Shown: positions 44,361 through 53,362 of the stretch, in pieces | Numbering within the stretch: the stretch's first letter is position 1 | Layout of the letters: each line of letters starts with the position of its first letter | Source: Marinomonas mediterranea MMB-1 | GTDB lineage: Bacteria > Pseudomonadota > Gammaproteobacteria > Pseudomonadales > Marinomonadaceae | Length of the DNA: 64,000 nt | Direction: 5' to 3' | NCBI RefSeq assembly: GCF_000192865.1 | Contig: NC_015276.1 | Location: 3,962,501-4,026,500 of the forward strand | Translations under genes and position numbers: made by a program | The notes under the pieces: model-generated | The model's input: only the letters and a program-made list of their open reading frames with translations | Databases searched by the model: none | What the model was told of the DNA's origin: nothing

Positions 44361-45134
44361 GGTATGTAATCGTATTTGTTCTACCGCGTCTTTAAGGACG
44401 GGTAAACACTCTTCAACGAGTGCTTGATGACTGACTCTTGATGCGTTGGTACTTAAGTTTATCGCGCCCAGAACGTCACCATTGTATGCCACCGCAGGGA
44501 CCGCCAGTGAACGCAACCCTAAATCAAGTTCCTGATCGACGACACAATAATCCTGAGCACGAACCTGATCGAGCATCGCTTCAAACTTAACTGGGTCGGT
44601 AATGCTGTGTTCGGTAAAGGCTTCAAGGGTTAAGCTGTCCAACCAAATTCGTTGCTCAACTTTGGGCATACGCGAGACGAGTACGCGCCCCATTGAAGTG
44701 TAGGCAGCCGGTAAGCGCGTACCAGCACTCAGAGAAATAGACATCAAACGGTGCGCTGCAGGAGAGCGAACCACATAAATAATATCATGCTGATCCAAAA
44801 CACCTAACGAAGAAGACTCACCTAGCCGCGTCGTTACATCCCGCAAGTAATGTTCAACCACACTGATATGATCGTTACTCGCACCATAAGCAGAGCTTAG
44901 GCCAAGCACCTTAGGCGTCAGTCTAAATTGCCGCCCATCACGATCAATGTAACCTAAAGAATGCAATGTCAGAAGAAATCGTCTCGCCTTAGCTCGATCC
45001 ATTCCGGCCTGTTCCGCGACTTCAGACAAGGTCATCGTACTGTGCGAAGAGTCAAACGCGTTCAAAACATCTAACCCCGACGCCAATGCACCTACATAGT
45101 CCCTGTGATCTGGTGACAACTTTTCTTCGCTCAT
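44355..45134 (-). CDS. pcaR: IclR-family regulator of 3-oxoadipate genes, PcaR-like
   Basis: About 259 aa: N-terminal HTH (TLSEVAEQAGMDRAKARRFLLTLHSLGY) and C-terminal GAF-like effector domain ending EECLPVLKDAVEQIR. The PcaR/PcaU/PobR group controls 3-oxoadipate genes in response to 3-oxoadipate. The ATG at 45134 has AAAAGG six bases upstream; an ATG at 45149 lacks one. Divergent from pcaI with about 240 bases between the coding starts. Confidence 0.86.
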   Translation of the reverse strand: MSEEKLSPDHRDYVGALASGLDVLNAFDSSHSTMTLSEVAEQAGMDRAKARRFLLTLHSLGYIDRDGRQFRLTPKVLGLSSAYGASNDHISVVEHYLRDVTTRLGESSSLGVLDQHDIIYVVRSPAAHRLMSISLSAGTRLPAAYTSMGRVLVSRMPKVEQRIWLDSLTLEAFTEHSITDPVKFEAMLDQVRAQDYCVVDQELDLGLRSLAVPAVAYNGDVLGAINLSTNASRVSHQALVEECLPVLKDAVEQIRLHTK

Positions 45135-45322
45135 TCTCTGCCTTTTCATCGTATTGATTTACCGCATCATTATTTCTGATTCCGCAGCGTGTCGCCACTA
45201 GAATCCACATTTAGGATGATTTTTATGGCCAAAATTACGACGTTTTTTAACCTACCAAATAACCTTGGAGTAAAAAAAACTGTCATGAAAGCTTGACCAA
45301 TTATTATCCTTTATACTATTTT

Positions 45323-45349
45323 GTTCGTATTGCGCATATATGTTCGCAT
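45323..45349. promoter_or_regulatory. Candidate PcaR operator before pcaI
   Basis: GTTCGTATTGCGCAT (45323-45337) fits the GTTCG-N5-CGCA pattern known for PcaR-type sites; a second partial copy, GTTCGCAT, follows at 45342. A TATACT lies just upstream (45312-45317) and TTGACC at 45293, spaced too closely for a strong unaided promoter. Confidence 0.5.
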
Positions 45350-45377
45350 AAAAAAACAAAACAAGATAGAGGATAAA

Positions 45378-46193
45378 ATGACGCAATTCATGACTCTTAG
45401 CGAAGCCATAGCGACCCAGGTAAACGATGGTGATTCCCTCGCTTTAGAAGGATTTACACACCTTATTCCTTTTGCTGCAGGACACGAAATCATCCGACAG
45501 CAACGTAAAAGCTTAACCTTAACTCGCATGACACCTGACGTAATTTACGATCAACTAGTTGGTGCAGGTTGCGTCAAAAAATTGGTCTTTTCTTGGGGTG
45601 GCAACCCAGGTGTCGGCTCACTTCATCGAGTAAGAGACGCTATTGAACACGCTTACCCATGCCCGATAGAAACGGTTGAACACAGTCACGCGGCGATGGC
45701 GAATGCTTATGAAGCAGGCGCGGCAGGTCTACCAATGGCACTTTTCCGTGGATACGTGGGCAGCGAGCTACCTCAAGCCAATGATGACATCGCTTGGGTT
45801 ACTTGTCCGTTTACTGGCGAAGAGCTTTCAGCGGTTCCCGCCATCAAACCTGACGTAGGTATCATTCATGCACAAAAAGCCGATCGCGCTGGAAACGTGC
45901 TAATTGAAGGTATTGTGGGCGTTCAAAAAGAAGTTGTACTTGCTTCAAAACGCAGCATTGTTACTGTCGAGGAAATCGTTGATTCATTAGAAGCAACGCC
46001 AAATGCTTGTGTTCTTCCTGCTTGGACCATCGACGTTGTAGCCGTAGTAGAAGGCGGTGCTCACCCATCATACGCACATGGGTATTACCCACGAGACAAC
46101 AACTATTACAAACAATGGGATGCGATCAGTCGCGATCGTGACAGCTTTAATCAATGGCTAGAATCACACGTTTTTGCTAAGGGAGACGCTTAA
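45378..46193 (+). CDS. pcaI: 3-oxoadipate CoA-transferase subunit A
   Basis: Alpha subunit of succinyl-CoA:3-oxoadipate CoA-transferase. About 271 aa, CoA transferase family I with GFTHLIPFAAGHEI near the N-terminus and SWGGNPGVGSLHRVRDAIE. The ATG at 45378 is used because GAGG is five bases upstream; the frame is open to 45321, but that extension would run over the operator. The stop lies two bases before the pcaJ start. Confidence 0.95.
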   Translation: MTQFMTLSEAIATQVNDGDSLALEGFTHLIPFAAGHEIIRQQRKSLTLTRMTPDVIYDQLVGAGCVKKLVFSWGGNPGVGSLHRVRDAIEHAYPCPIETVEHSHAAMANAYEAGAAGLPMALFRGYVGSELPQANDDIAWVTCPFTGEELSAVPAIKPDVGIIHAQKADRAGNVLIEGIVGVQKEVVLASKRSIVTVEEIVDSLEATPNACVLPAWTIDVVAVVEGGAHPSYAHGYYPRDNNYYKQWDAISRDRDSFNQWLESHVFAKGDA

Positions 46194-46194
46194 T

Positions 46195-47013
46195 ATGACA
46201 GTTTCAGGAACGACTCAATACACCCCTTCAGAAATGATGACGGTTACGGCTGCCCGAGCATTAACAAGCGACATGACCTGCTTCGTTGGCATTGGTCTAC
46301 CAAGCGAAGCGGCAAACGTAGCTCGCATGACACATGCACCGGATGTAACGCTTATTTATGAATCCGGTACGGTACAAACGAAACCGGATATACTGCCTCT
46401 TTCTATTGGCGACGGTGAACTGTGTGAATCAGCACTAACGACCGTTTCCGTTCCTGAAATGTTCCGCTACTGGCTACAAGGCGGGCACATTGACGTCGGT
46501 TTCCTAGGCACTGCACAGATAGATCGCTTCGCAAACTTGAACACAACCGTCATTGCCGCGAATCATCCAGAAAGCGGTAAACAAGGAGCGCATAGCTACG
46601 CGAACCCTAAAGTACGTCTACCTGGTGGCGGCGGTGCTCCTGAGATTTCAACCAATGCAAAAGAAGTGTTCATCACCGTAAAACACTCAAAGCGCACCTT
46701 TGTCGAACAAGTCGATTTCGTCACGACCATTGGTTTTGGACGAGACGGTAAGGGTCGAGACAACGCTCCTAATATTGGCAAAGGTCCAACGGTCGTCATT
46801 ACGGATTTGTGTATTTTAAAACCTGACGCGAATACCAAAGAGTTAGTTGTAACTAGCCTTCACCCAGGTGTAACCCGAGAACAAGTTATCGAAGCTACCG
46901 GATGGGAAATTAAGTTTGCGGAAAACTTAGAAAGCACACCAGCACCTTCGGAAAAAGAGTTGATCATTCTAAGAGAACTAAAAGAACGTACAGCAAAAGC
47001 GCATAGCGCTTAG
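46195..47013 (+). CDS. pcaJ: 3-oxoadipate CoA-transferase subunit B
   Basis: Beta subunit, about 272 aa, carrying the catalytic Glu in the YESGTVQ region (family S-E-N/G motif) and the C-terminal HPGVTREQV segment. Start ATG at 46195 with GGGAG nine bases before it. Forms the transferase with PcaI, making 3-oxoadipyl-CoA from succinyl-CoA. Followed by pcaF after eight bases. Confidence 0.94.
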   Translation: MTVSGTTQYTPSEMMTVTAARALTSDMTCFVGIGLPSEAANVARMTHAPDVTLIYESGTVQTKPDILPLSIGDGELCESALTTVSVPEMFRYWLQGGHIDVGFLGTAQIDRFANLNTTVIAANHPESGKQGAHSYANPKVRLPGGGGAPEISTNAKEVFITVKHSKRTFVEQVDFVTTIGFGRDGKGRDNAPNIGKGPTVVITDLCILKPDANTKELVVTSLHPGVTREQVIEATGWEIKFAENLESTPAPSEKELIILRELKERTAKAHSA

Positions 47014-47021
47014 GAGTCTCC

Positions 47022-48233
47022 ATGAGTTCAGTATACATATGTCATCCTAAACGCTCTGCAATCGGTCGCTATGGTGGTGCGCTTGCCCCTGTCCGTCCTG
47101 ATGATCTTTTGGCCCAAGTGATTAAAGCTGTGCTAGCGGACGCATCAAAACTTGACCCATCTATGATTGACGACGCTATTTTTGGTTGTGCGAATCAATC
47201 TGGTGAAGACAATCGCAATGTTGGTCGCATGGCCACGCTGTTATCTGGCATGCCAAACAGTGTTTCTGCAACCACCATTAATCGACTGTGTGGTTCCGGT
47301 ATGGATGCAGTAGGCGCTGCCTTTAGAGCGATTAAAGCAGACGAGGCGGATTTAATTCTAGCGGGTGGTGTTGAGTCTATGTCTCGCGCTCCTTTCGTTG
47401 TAGGCAAACCATCACAGGCGTTTGATCGCCAGCAAAAGATGGAAGATACGACAATGGGCTGGCGTTTTATAAACCCTGAATTGCAGCGTTTATATGGTAC
47501 TGAAACCATGCCAGAGACCGCTGAAAATGTCGCCGAGCGCTATGAAATCTCTCGCCAAGAGCAAGATGCATTTGCATTGGAATCTCAACAAAAAGCCAGT
47601 TGTGCTCAGCAGTCGGGTCGATTTGCCGAAGAGATCACACCGATTGTCATTACGCTAAAACGAGGCGAACCGATCGTTGTTGACCAAGACGAACACATTC
47701 GTCCGTCAACGACACTAGAAGGTCTAACAAAACTCAAGGCACCGTTTCGTCAAAATGGTACAGTGACCGCAGGCAATGCCTCTGGGATAAACGACGGTGC
47801 TGCCGCAATGCTCATCGCCAATGAGAATGCGATAAAAAGCAATCAACTCGAGCCCTTAGCAAAAATTGTAGGCATGGCAACCGCCGGTGTTGAACCTACT
47901 GTGATGGGTATCGGCCCCGTTCCTGCCGTAAAAAAATTGCTTAAACGAACAGGTGTTAAGCTCGAAGACATCGATGTGATTGAGTTGAATGAAGCATTCG
48001 CAGCGCAAGGTCTAGCTTGTATGAAGGAACTAGGCCTTTCTCCTGATGACCCGCGCATTAATCCAAATGGCGGCGCCATTGCACTTGGTCACCCTCTCGG
48101 CATGTCGGGTGCTAGGCTGTTACAATCAGCTGGACTACAACTTAAAAACACCAACGGACGTTACGCACTGTGCACTATGTGTATCGGTGTTGGTCAAGGC
48201 ATAGCAATGCTTATCGAGCGGAGTGATATTTAA
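47022..48233 (+). CDS. pcaF: 3-oxoadipyl-CoA thiolase
   Basis: Cleaves 3-oxoadipyl-CoA with CoA to acetyl-CoA and succinyl-CoA. 403 aa thiolase: acyl-binding Cys90 in NRLCGSGMDA, GGVESMSRAPFV, His in NPNGGAIALGHPLGMSGAR and the second Cys in CTMCIGVGQG. The stop codon overlaps the pcaD start by one base (TAATG). Confidence 0.95.
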   Translation: MSSVYICHPKRSAIGRYGGALAPVRPDDLLAQVIKAVLADASKLDPSMIDDAIFGCANQSGEDNRNVGRMATLLSGMPNSVSATTINRLCGSGMDAVGAAFRAIKADEADLILAGGVESMSRAPFVVGKPSQAFDRQQKMEDTTMGWRFINPELQRLYGTETMPETAENVAERYEISRQEQDAFALESQQKASCAQQSGRFAEEITPIVITLKRGEPIVVDQDEHIRPSTTLEGLTKLKAPFRQNGTVTAGNASGINDGAAAMLIANENAIKSNQLEPLAKIVGMATAGVEPTVMGIGPVPAVKKLLKRTGVKLEDIDVIELNEAFAAQGLACMKELGLSPDDPRINPNGGAIALGHPLGMSGARLLQSAGLQLKNTNGRYALCTMCIGVGQGIAMLIERSDI

Positions 48234-49015
48234 TGAATACATTGTTTTTCTCTATTGAAGGGAATGCCAAAAATCCTGCAATTGTATTAGGTCACCCTCT
48301 AGGGATGAACCTGAAAGCATGGGACTCTATCATGCCATACTTGGTTGAACAGTTCCGTGTAATACGATGGGATCTACCTGGTCACGGCTTAAGTCCTGCG
48401 ATAGAAAAAAGCGTCGAGTCACTTCAAGTAAACGACCTTATTGACCCGCTTTTAGCGGAATGTGACGCACTAGGAATAGATCGTTTCCATTATGTTGGGA
48501 CCTCAATCGGCGGCATGATTGGTCAACAATTAGTTGCCCACCATAGTAAACGACTACTGAGCGCGACACTGACGAATACTGGCGCCAAAATCGGAACAAG
48601 CGAAGCTTGGCTGACACGTCAAAAAACCGTATCAGAAACAGGTCTCCCTGAACTTGCAAGCACCTTTGTAGCGCGTTGGTTTAGTGATGAAAGCGTACGC
48701 TCAAATCCCGAAATTAAAACTCATTGGGAAGGCCAGCTTTCACTAGTTGACGATCACAGCTATGGTTTATTATGTGCATGGTTAGGTGAAATGGATATGT
48801 CTTCGGCATTAAGCTCATCCAAACAAGGCACGCCCATTCAGCTAATCGGCGGCACTCAAGATGTTGCCACCACACCGGAGTTAATGCACACCCTATCAAT
48901 GCTGTTGGGTGTTCAAGGCGTTTCTTTGTTAGAAGGCATTGGCCATGTGCCTTCTGTCGAATGCCCTAAAGAGTTAAGCGCTGACATATTAAAATTTGTC
49001 CGTCAGAACTCTTAG
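48233..49015 (+). CDS. pcaD: 3-oxoadipate enol-lactonase
   Basis: Alpha/beta hydrolase that opens 3-oxoadipate enol-lactone. 260 aa; triad by position Ser91 (GTSIGG), Asp210 (GGTQD) and His238 (GIGHVPSVECP). Translationally coupled to pcaF. It links the output of CatC to PcaIJ. No fused pcaC domain, as expected for a catechol-branch cluster. Confidence 0.93.
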   Translation: MNTLFFSIEGNAKNPAIVLGHPLGMNLKAWDSIMPYLVEQFRVIRWDLPGHGLSPAIEKSVESLQVNDLIDPLLAECDALGIDRFHYVGTSIGGMIGQQLVAHHSKRLLSATLTNTGAKIGTSEAWLTRQKTVSETGLPELASTFVARWFSDESVRSNPEIKTHWEGQLSLVDDHSYGLLCAWLGEMDMSSALSSSKQGTPIQLIGGTQDVATTPELMHTLSMLLGVQGVSLLEGIGHVPSVECPKELSADILKFVRQNS

Positions 49016-49020
49016 GCGTT

Positions 49021-49069
49021 TCCGTAGAAAGAGTGTGTAACGTTTTCAGTTACGCTCTCTTTCTACGGA
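49021..49069 (+). terminator. Long stem-loop after pcaD
   Basis: TCCGTAGAAAGAGTGTGTAAC (49021-49041) pairs with GTTACGCTCTCTTTCTACGGA (49049-49069) with few mismatches. It begins five bases after the pcaD stop; a U-tract is missing, so it may terminate or stabilise the 3' end. Confidence 0.5.
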
Positions 49070-49142
49070 CCTAACCTAGAATTAACCCAAAATAAGAAAG
49101 ATGTCGGGCGCTCTTTGGCCATGCCATCAATAGGTTATATTT

Positions 49143-49973
49143 ATGAGTGATCACGCACTTTCAAGTCGTCTTGTACATTCTAAGCAACCTTGGTTTGTAC
49201 TAAGCTCCTCAGACACATTTTTATACGCCCGTCTCAAAACCCATTGGTCTCACACTGCTACAGTTTCAAAGTACGACCAGATTACCAAGACAGCTTTGCC
49301 ATTCCGGATGGCTGTATCGATCTGTTTTTCGACTGTAGTGAAGACAAGGTTAAAGCGTTGGTTTGTGGTACGACACTAGACGCTCAAGACGCCCTATTCG
49401 AACCGAATCACAGATATTTCGGTGTGCGTTTTGCCGCTGGCGTCATTCCTCATAACATTGATATCGCATCGGGGGAGTTAATCAATCAACAACTTGATCT
49501 GCTTGATGCAATACCCAAAATGGCGACACTGGCTGAGAAGCTGTCGACAGAAACTATCTTTGTTAATCAAGCTAATTTGGTCGAGATCTTCTTTCTTGAT
49601 GAAAAAGTACAGGCTGATGATTCAATCACCCACCACGCTGCACTCTATATCCGCCAAAAAAGTGGCAATATTCGGCTGCCAGAGTCGGAATCTCTAACAG
49701 AGGGTTTCAAGTCGTACTCTACAACGAAAATTTAAGCAAGATTTTGGCATTACCCCCAAGGCATTTTGTCGCATCATCCGCTTTCAATCCGCTTTATTCA
49801 CAATAAACGATAGCAGTCACACTCGTTTCTCGGATTTAGCCTATATGTTAGGTTTTAGTGATCAACCTCACCTACTTCGCGAATTCAAAAGCCTGTTAAG
49901 TACGACCCCGTGCCAGTATCAAAGTCATGTAAGCCAAGATGATTACCAGCGTCGCATTCGCAATGTCTCTTAA
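49143..49973 (+). pseudogene. AraC-family regulator broken by frameshifts
   Basis: Three frames together give one AraC protein. Frame 1 from the ATG at 49143 yields HALSSRLVHSKQPWFVL. A second frame carries the sensor domain, YQDSFAIPDGCIDLFFD, up to LPESESLTEG near 49706. The third frame carries the full C-terminal HTH pair: SSRTLQRKFKQDFGITPKAF and FSDLAYMLGFSDQPHLLREF, ending TAA at 49973. The second shift is explained by one extra base near 49700 (ACAGAGGGTTTC for ACAGGGGTTTC); the first lies near 49220-49260. It is either a recent pseudogene or two sequencing errors. Position after pcaD suggests it once belonged to the catabolic island. Confidence 0.75.
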
Positions 49974-49995
49974 TCACCATAGCCCTCTTAGAAAG

Positions 49996-51228
49996 CTATT
50001 CCCGACAAGCTATGTTGGTAATAGCAGTCAACATACGATTACACGCTTCTGTGGCTGCACTCAGCTGTTGCTTCTGATCCTCCGTTAATTCTGTCGCAGC
50101 TAAGGCGCTTAGAGGCGACAGAACTGTTTCCCTCATAAAAGCGACCATTTCCTCATTTATACGTACTTGTGCTCCTGAAAGTGCGTCATCTTGTGTCGCT
50201 TTCTCTTTAGAAGGCGGCACCTCACATACAATCACGATTAGCCCGTTATCCAAACACTTAAAACTCAAGTTTAGATCCAGAGCCTTACTCATGCCTTGGA
50301 GTAACTCATGAAATTGTAGGCTCCCAATAAAATCAGATAAGCTCTCACCTACTTGGATGCGTAACGAGCTGTCCAACAAGCCTCGCATTGCCTGACTACA
50401 GCGAATAATTTTCCCATTCCTATTTACAACGATGTAAGCGCCTTCGATCGCCTTCAAACTCTGTTTTAGTTCATCGTTGCGGGAGGTATTCATCTCAATA
50501 ACATCAAGGCCATATATGAGCTTATCACCATATCGTTTGACACATAATGAGACTGGAAAAAAGGTATCTTGAGAGGTTTGCGCAATTCGCGTTTGTGCAG
50601 GAACCTCCCAGTCTTCTTGCAAATTAGCTTTGTCTTCTATCGATGCAAGGTGCTGCTGATATGAACGATCTGCTAGAAGAGACTGAATCGGTTTGCCTAC
50701 CAGTTCGTCTGCGGTGTACCCTAGCGAACCAGCCAGGGTTTCATTGACGGAAAGGATCTCATGCTCAAGGGTAGACTCTATCTGCATCGAAGAAGAGGTT
50801 AACGGGCTAACGTCAGAAGACTCAATACTGTCGACGCTCTCATCAGACTCTTGATCACCCTCAAGCTTACCCGCTAAAGACTGGTTAATCTGATCAATTA
50901 ACTCTTCGTTGTTCCAAGGTTTTACCAAGTATTTATGCACGACCCCAGACTTTAAAGACTCCATCACACTTTCGAAATCCGAATGCCCACTCAAAATCAT
51001 GCGAATGGAGTCAGGCTGCATTTTTTCCGCTTTTTCAAGAAAATCTGTGCCAGATAGGCCAGGCATCATATAATCAGAAAGAATAAGATCGATGGGGGTT
51101 TCTTTTAAAACGGCCAAGCCATTTTCGCCGCCTTGAGCTGTTATGACATTATATTCCTGTTTGCGCAGAACACGCTTTAATGCCATCAAAATCTGATTTT
51201 CATCATCAACGAGCAAAACATTTCTCAT
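49996..51228 (-). CDS. Response regulator with receiver and two PAS domains
   Basis: 410 aa. Receiver at residues 1-120 with acidic residues D8/D9, phospho-acceptor Asp52 (LILSDYMMPG) and Lys103 (YLVKPW), all intact; it resembles receivers of RpfG-type proteins. After a Ser/Asp-rich linker come a PAS domain (about 150-255; SLGYTADELVGKPI) and a second PAS-like domain (about 265-340; IVVNRNGKIIRCS). The last 60 residues are helical with no GGDEF, EAL, HD-GYP, kinase or DNA-binding motif. Function unknown; perhaps a signalling adaptor. No partner kinase is adjacent. Confidence 0.75.
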   Translation of the reverse strand: MRNVLLVDDENQILMALKRVLRKQEYNVITAQGGENGLAVLKETPIDLILSDYMMPGLSGTDFLEKAEKMQPDSIRMILSGHSDFESVMESLKSGVVHKYLVKPWNNEELIDQINQSLAGKLEGDQESDESVDSIESSDVSPLTSSSMQIESTLEHEILSVNETLAGSLGYTADELVGKPIQSLLADRSYQQHLASIEDKANLQEDWEVPAQTRIAQTSQDTFFPVSLCVKRYGDKLIYGLDVIEMNTSRNDELKQSLKAIEGAYIVVNRNGKIIRCSQAMRGLLDSSLRIQVGESLSDFIGSLQFHELLQGMSKALDLNLSFKCLDNGLIVIVCEVPPSKEKATQDDALSGAQVRINEEMVAFMRETVLSPLSALAATELTEDQKQQLSAATEACNRMLTAITNIACRE

Positions 51229-51363
51229 TACAACTACCTTCTAAAGTTCTTCATCCTTGAAATCCAGTATAGTCGGTATCCGCAATTCAGCATAAACTCA
51301 AATCGTAAATGCCCCTGCTATCTAATTGTTATTCCATTGCAATCTCAGTTTAAGCATAACGAA

Positions 51364-51945
51364 CTACTGAGCATTTCTAACCAAGCGATAACTGCCTACT
51401 AAGGAAGCAGAATCCGTTTCTACTGATCCGACACTAAAAGGTACGATTGCCCCATCATCGAAGTCGACCCCCAGAACCCATGTTGCTCCAGCTTCTCGAT
51501 ACGGACGGGGAGTATTTGAAAACTGAAGCCGAATATCGTCTTCCGCTGTACCATCGTCTTCGTATGGAAACACATCTTCGTTGAGTGCGAGCCCATTGCA
51601 CTGCTCCTCAACGATCGATCTAAGCTCTTTTATATTGGGCATCCGCCAATCGGTAAAACCTGCAAAGCCTGATCCACTGTTTATTGAAGCAATGTTTTGC
51701 AAAGCCGTTACATAGGTAGCCTGAATCGCATCCCCCGTCTTGCAATCGGTCCCTGAATAACCTTCTAAGCACCTTTTCCACATTAAGCCCGTTGTTTTAT
51801 CAATCACCACTTCATCACTGGCACTTACTTCAAAGTTACTCGTGGGGGTTGTTTCAGCTATTGCCGCTCGGCAAGACGCCGATACATTTCCAACCGTTAT
51901 AAAACCGATCATCATCACTATTATTTTTCTAATCATCAGACGCAT
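51364..51945 (-). CDS. Secreted DUF1566 (Lcl C-terminal type) protein
   Basis: 193 aa with an N-terminal hydrophobic signal sequence (about residues 4-23, ending NVSA). The DUF1566 core has VIDKTTGLMWKRC and FTDWRMPNIKELRSIVE and ends RLVRNA. The family is made of extracellular lectin-like domains of unknown role. The ORF starts inside the end of the upstream lipoprotein gene (17-base overlap), so the two are coupled and probably act together. Confidence 0.75.
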   Translation of the reverse strand: MRLMIRKIIVMMIGFITVGNVSASCRAAIAETTPTSNFEVSASDEVVIDKTTGLMWKRCLEGYSGTDCKTGDAIQATYVTALQNIASINSGSGFAGFTDWRMPNIKELRSIVEEQCNGLALNEDVFPYEDDGTAEDDIRLQFSNTPRPYREAGATWVLGVDFDDGAIVPFSVGSVETDSASLVGSYRLVRNAQ

Positions 51946-53191
51946 CCCTCACTAACATAACGCCTAAGAGCGAACCTTTTGTACTGGAATCGATCGTTCC
52001 AGAGGCTTTACCCGCTTGACCTGTAAGGCCGCTACCACGAAAGAAAATCCCCCACGCTTGATCTCCTTTGTTTGTATCCACATCGAAATAATGGCTGCCC
52101 GTCCAATATTTCCTAACGGATGTAGAATTTGGACGAGGGAAAAAATCTTCATCAATCACGTCCGCCGCACCAGATGTACCAAATGTATCGTAGAAAATTA
52201 AGCTCAATAACTCATTTGTCTTCGGTAATCGCCAGTCAGAAAAACCGCACAAAGTGGCAGCGTTGACGCGAGCTACATAGGCACTGGTATTACAAGACAA
52301 TGCCGTATCGCAGGTACTAGGAGAGGTGCTGTGCGTTTCCGTTCCGGCATCAGCACTGGAACCAGCAAGCGACGGTTCATACCATGTGAACGTATCATCC
52401 ATATCATGCAAGCCTTCATCGCCAATAACGCCGTTACCTCCTTGTTTTAGTTCCCACATCAACCCCGTGACATTATCGCTAACGCAACTCCAACTTGTGG
52501 CAGTCGCCGCTAAGGAAGTACCATCACTGCTTACTTTGGTAAAACTAAAACCAAGGTCACCATCAAGATCATCAGACGAAGTGACATCTCTGCCAAAGGC
52601 GCAATCTTGTTGGCTCGATACAAGATTCCCCGAGCCACAGTTACTTTGATGCGTTTCAGTGGTTAACGCACGACTCACCCCTGTATCATTCAGCTCAACT
52701 ACATTCGATAAGTCTGCCGTTATTGTTGTCGGTGTGGCTGATATTTCAGCGCTTGCCGCAGTCTCTTCTGAACTATCTTCTGCCGTGACGACAATAAAAT
52801 ACGTTGTTGAATTAGCTAAGCCGGTAATCGAACTGGATGCACCTGTAATATCATTAATCAACGTTCCACCCGCAAGCGTTGCATAGTTGCTAATGTCAGA
52901 AAGCGAGGCAAAGCTTTCTGTTGCATGATACAAGTTATAGCTCGTGGCAGCAGAGACTTCGTTCCAAGTCACATTGATCGTTTGACTCGATACCGTCGCA
53001 GCCAAACCTGTGGGTACAGTAAGCGAATCAGTGGTAGTAGAGCCGCCATTATTGCTAGTGCTATCTCCACTACTATCACTGCTGGATGTACCGCTTCCTG
53101 CCGAATTATCACCTTCCGCTGGCTCAGGTGAACCACACGCCGTTAACAGCGCGAGGCACATCAAAATCGCATTGATTCTTCTGAGCGTCAT
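51929..53191 (-). CDS. Lipoprotein with fibronectin III and DUF1566 domains
   Basis: 420 aa. Lipoprotein signal peptide with lipobox LLTAC (Cys19), then a Gly/Ser/Asp-rich tether (about 24-55), one fibronectin type III domain (about 58-155; VPTGLAATVSSQTINVTW) and a C-terminal DUF1566 domain (TGLMWELKQGG ... FSDWRLPKTNELLSLI). It is likely outer-membrane anchored and exposed, perhaps in adhesion or carbohydrate binding (inference). Co-transcribed with the smaller DUF1566 gene. Confidence 0.78.
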   Translation of the reverse strand: MTLRRINAILMCLALLTACGSPEPAEGDNSAGSGTSSSDSSGDSTSNNGGSTTTDSLTVPTGLAATVSSQTINVTWNEVSAATSYNLYHATESFASLSDISNYATLAGGTLINDITGASSSITGLANSTTYFIVVTAEDSSEETAASAEISATPTTITADLSNVVELNDTGVSRALTTETHQSNCGSGNLVSSQQDCAFGRDVTSSDDLDGDLGFSFTKVSSDGTSLAATATSWSCVSDNVTGLMWELKQGGNGVIGDEGLHDMDDTFTWYEPSLAGSSADAGTETHSTSPSTCDTALSCNTSAYVARVNAATLCGFSDWRLPKTNELLSLIFYDTFGTSGAADVIDEDFFPRPNSTSVRKYWTGSHYFDVDTNKGDQAWGIFFRGSGLTGQAGKASGTIDSSTKGSLLGVMLVRDASDD

Positions 53192-53293
53192 ATTGAATGA
53201 ACCGTTTAGACTATAAAATGAATGTATTTTTCCGAGTAATTCCCTTTATATCGGTTACATAACTATAATCTTAATTAAAATAGTTAACATAAA

Positions 53294-53327
53294 AAAACGC
53301 CAGCTTGTTTTACCAAACTGGCGTTTT
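53294..53327 (-). terminator. Intrinsic terminator of carAB-greA
   Basis: AAAACGCCAG (53294-53303) and CTGGCGTTTT (53318-53327) pair, with further inner pairs; on the minus strand a run of seven T follows. It lies 36 bases after the greA stop. Confidence 0.9.
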
Positions 53328-53362
53328 CTAAAGAAAACTCTTTATATCACCTATACGAGTGA

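Noticed and set aside
49190..49735. 181-aa ORF as a complete separate gene
   Set aside because: Its content is the middle of an AraC protein whose N-terminal and C-terminal parts continue in neighbouring frames, so it is treated as part of one broken gene.
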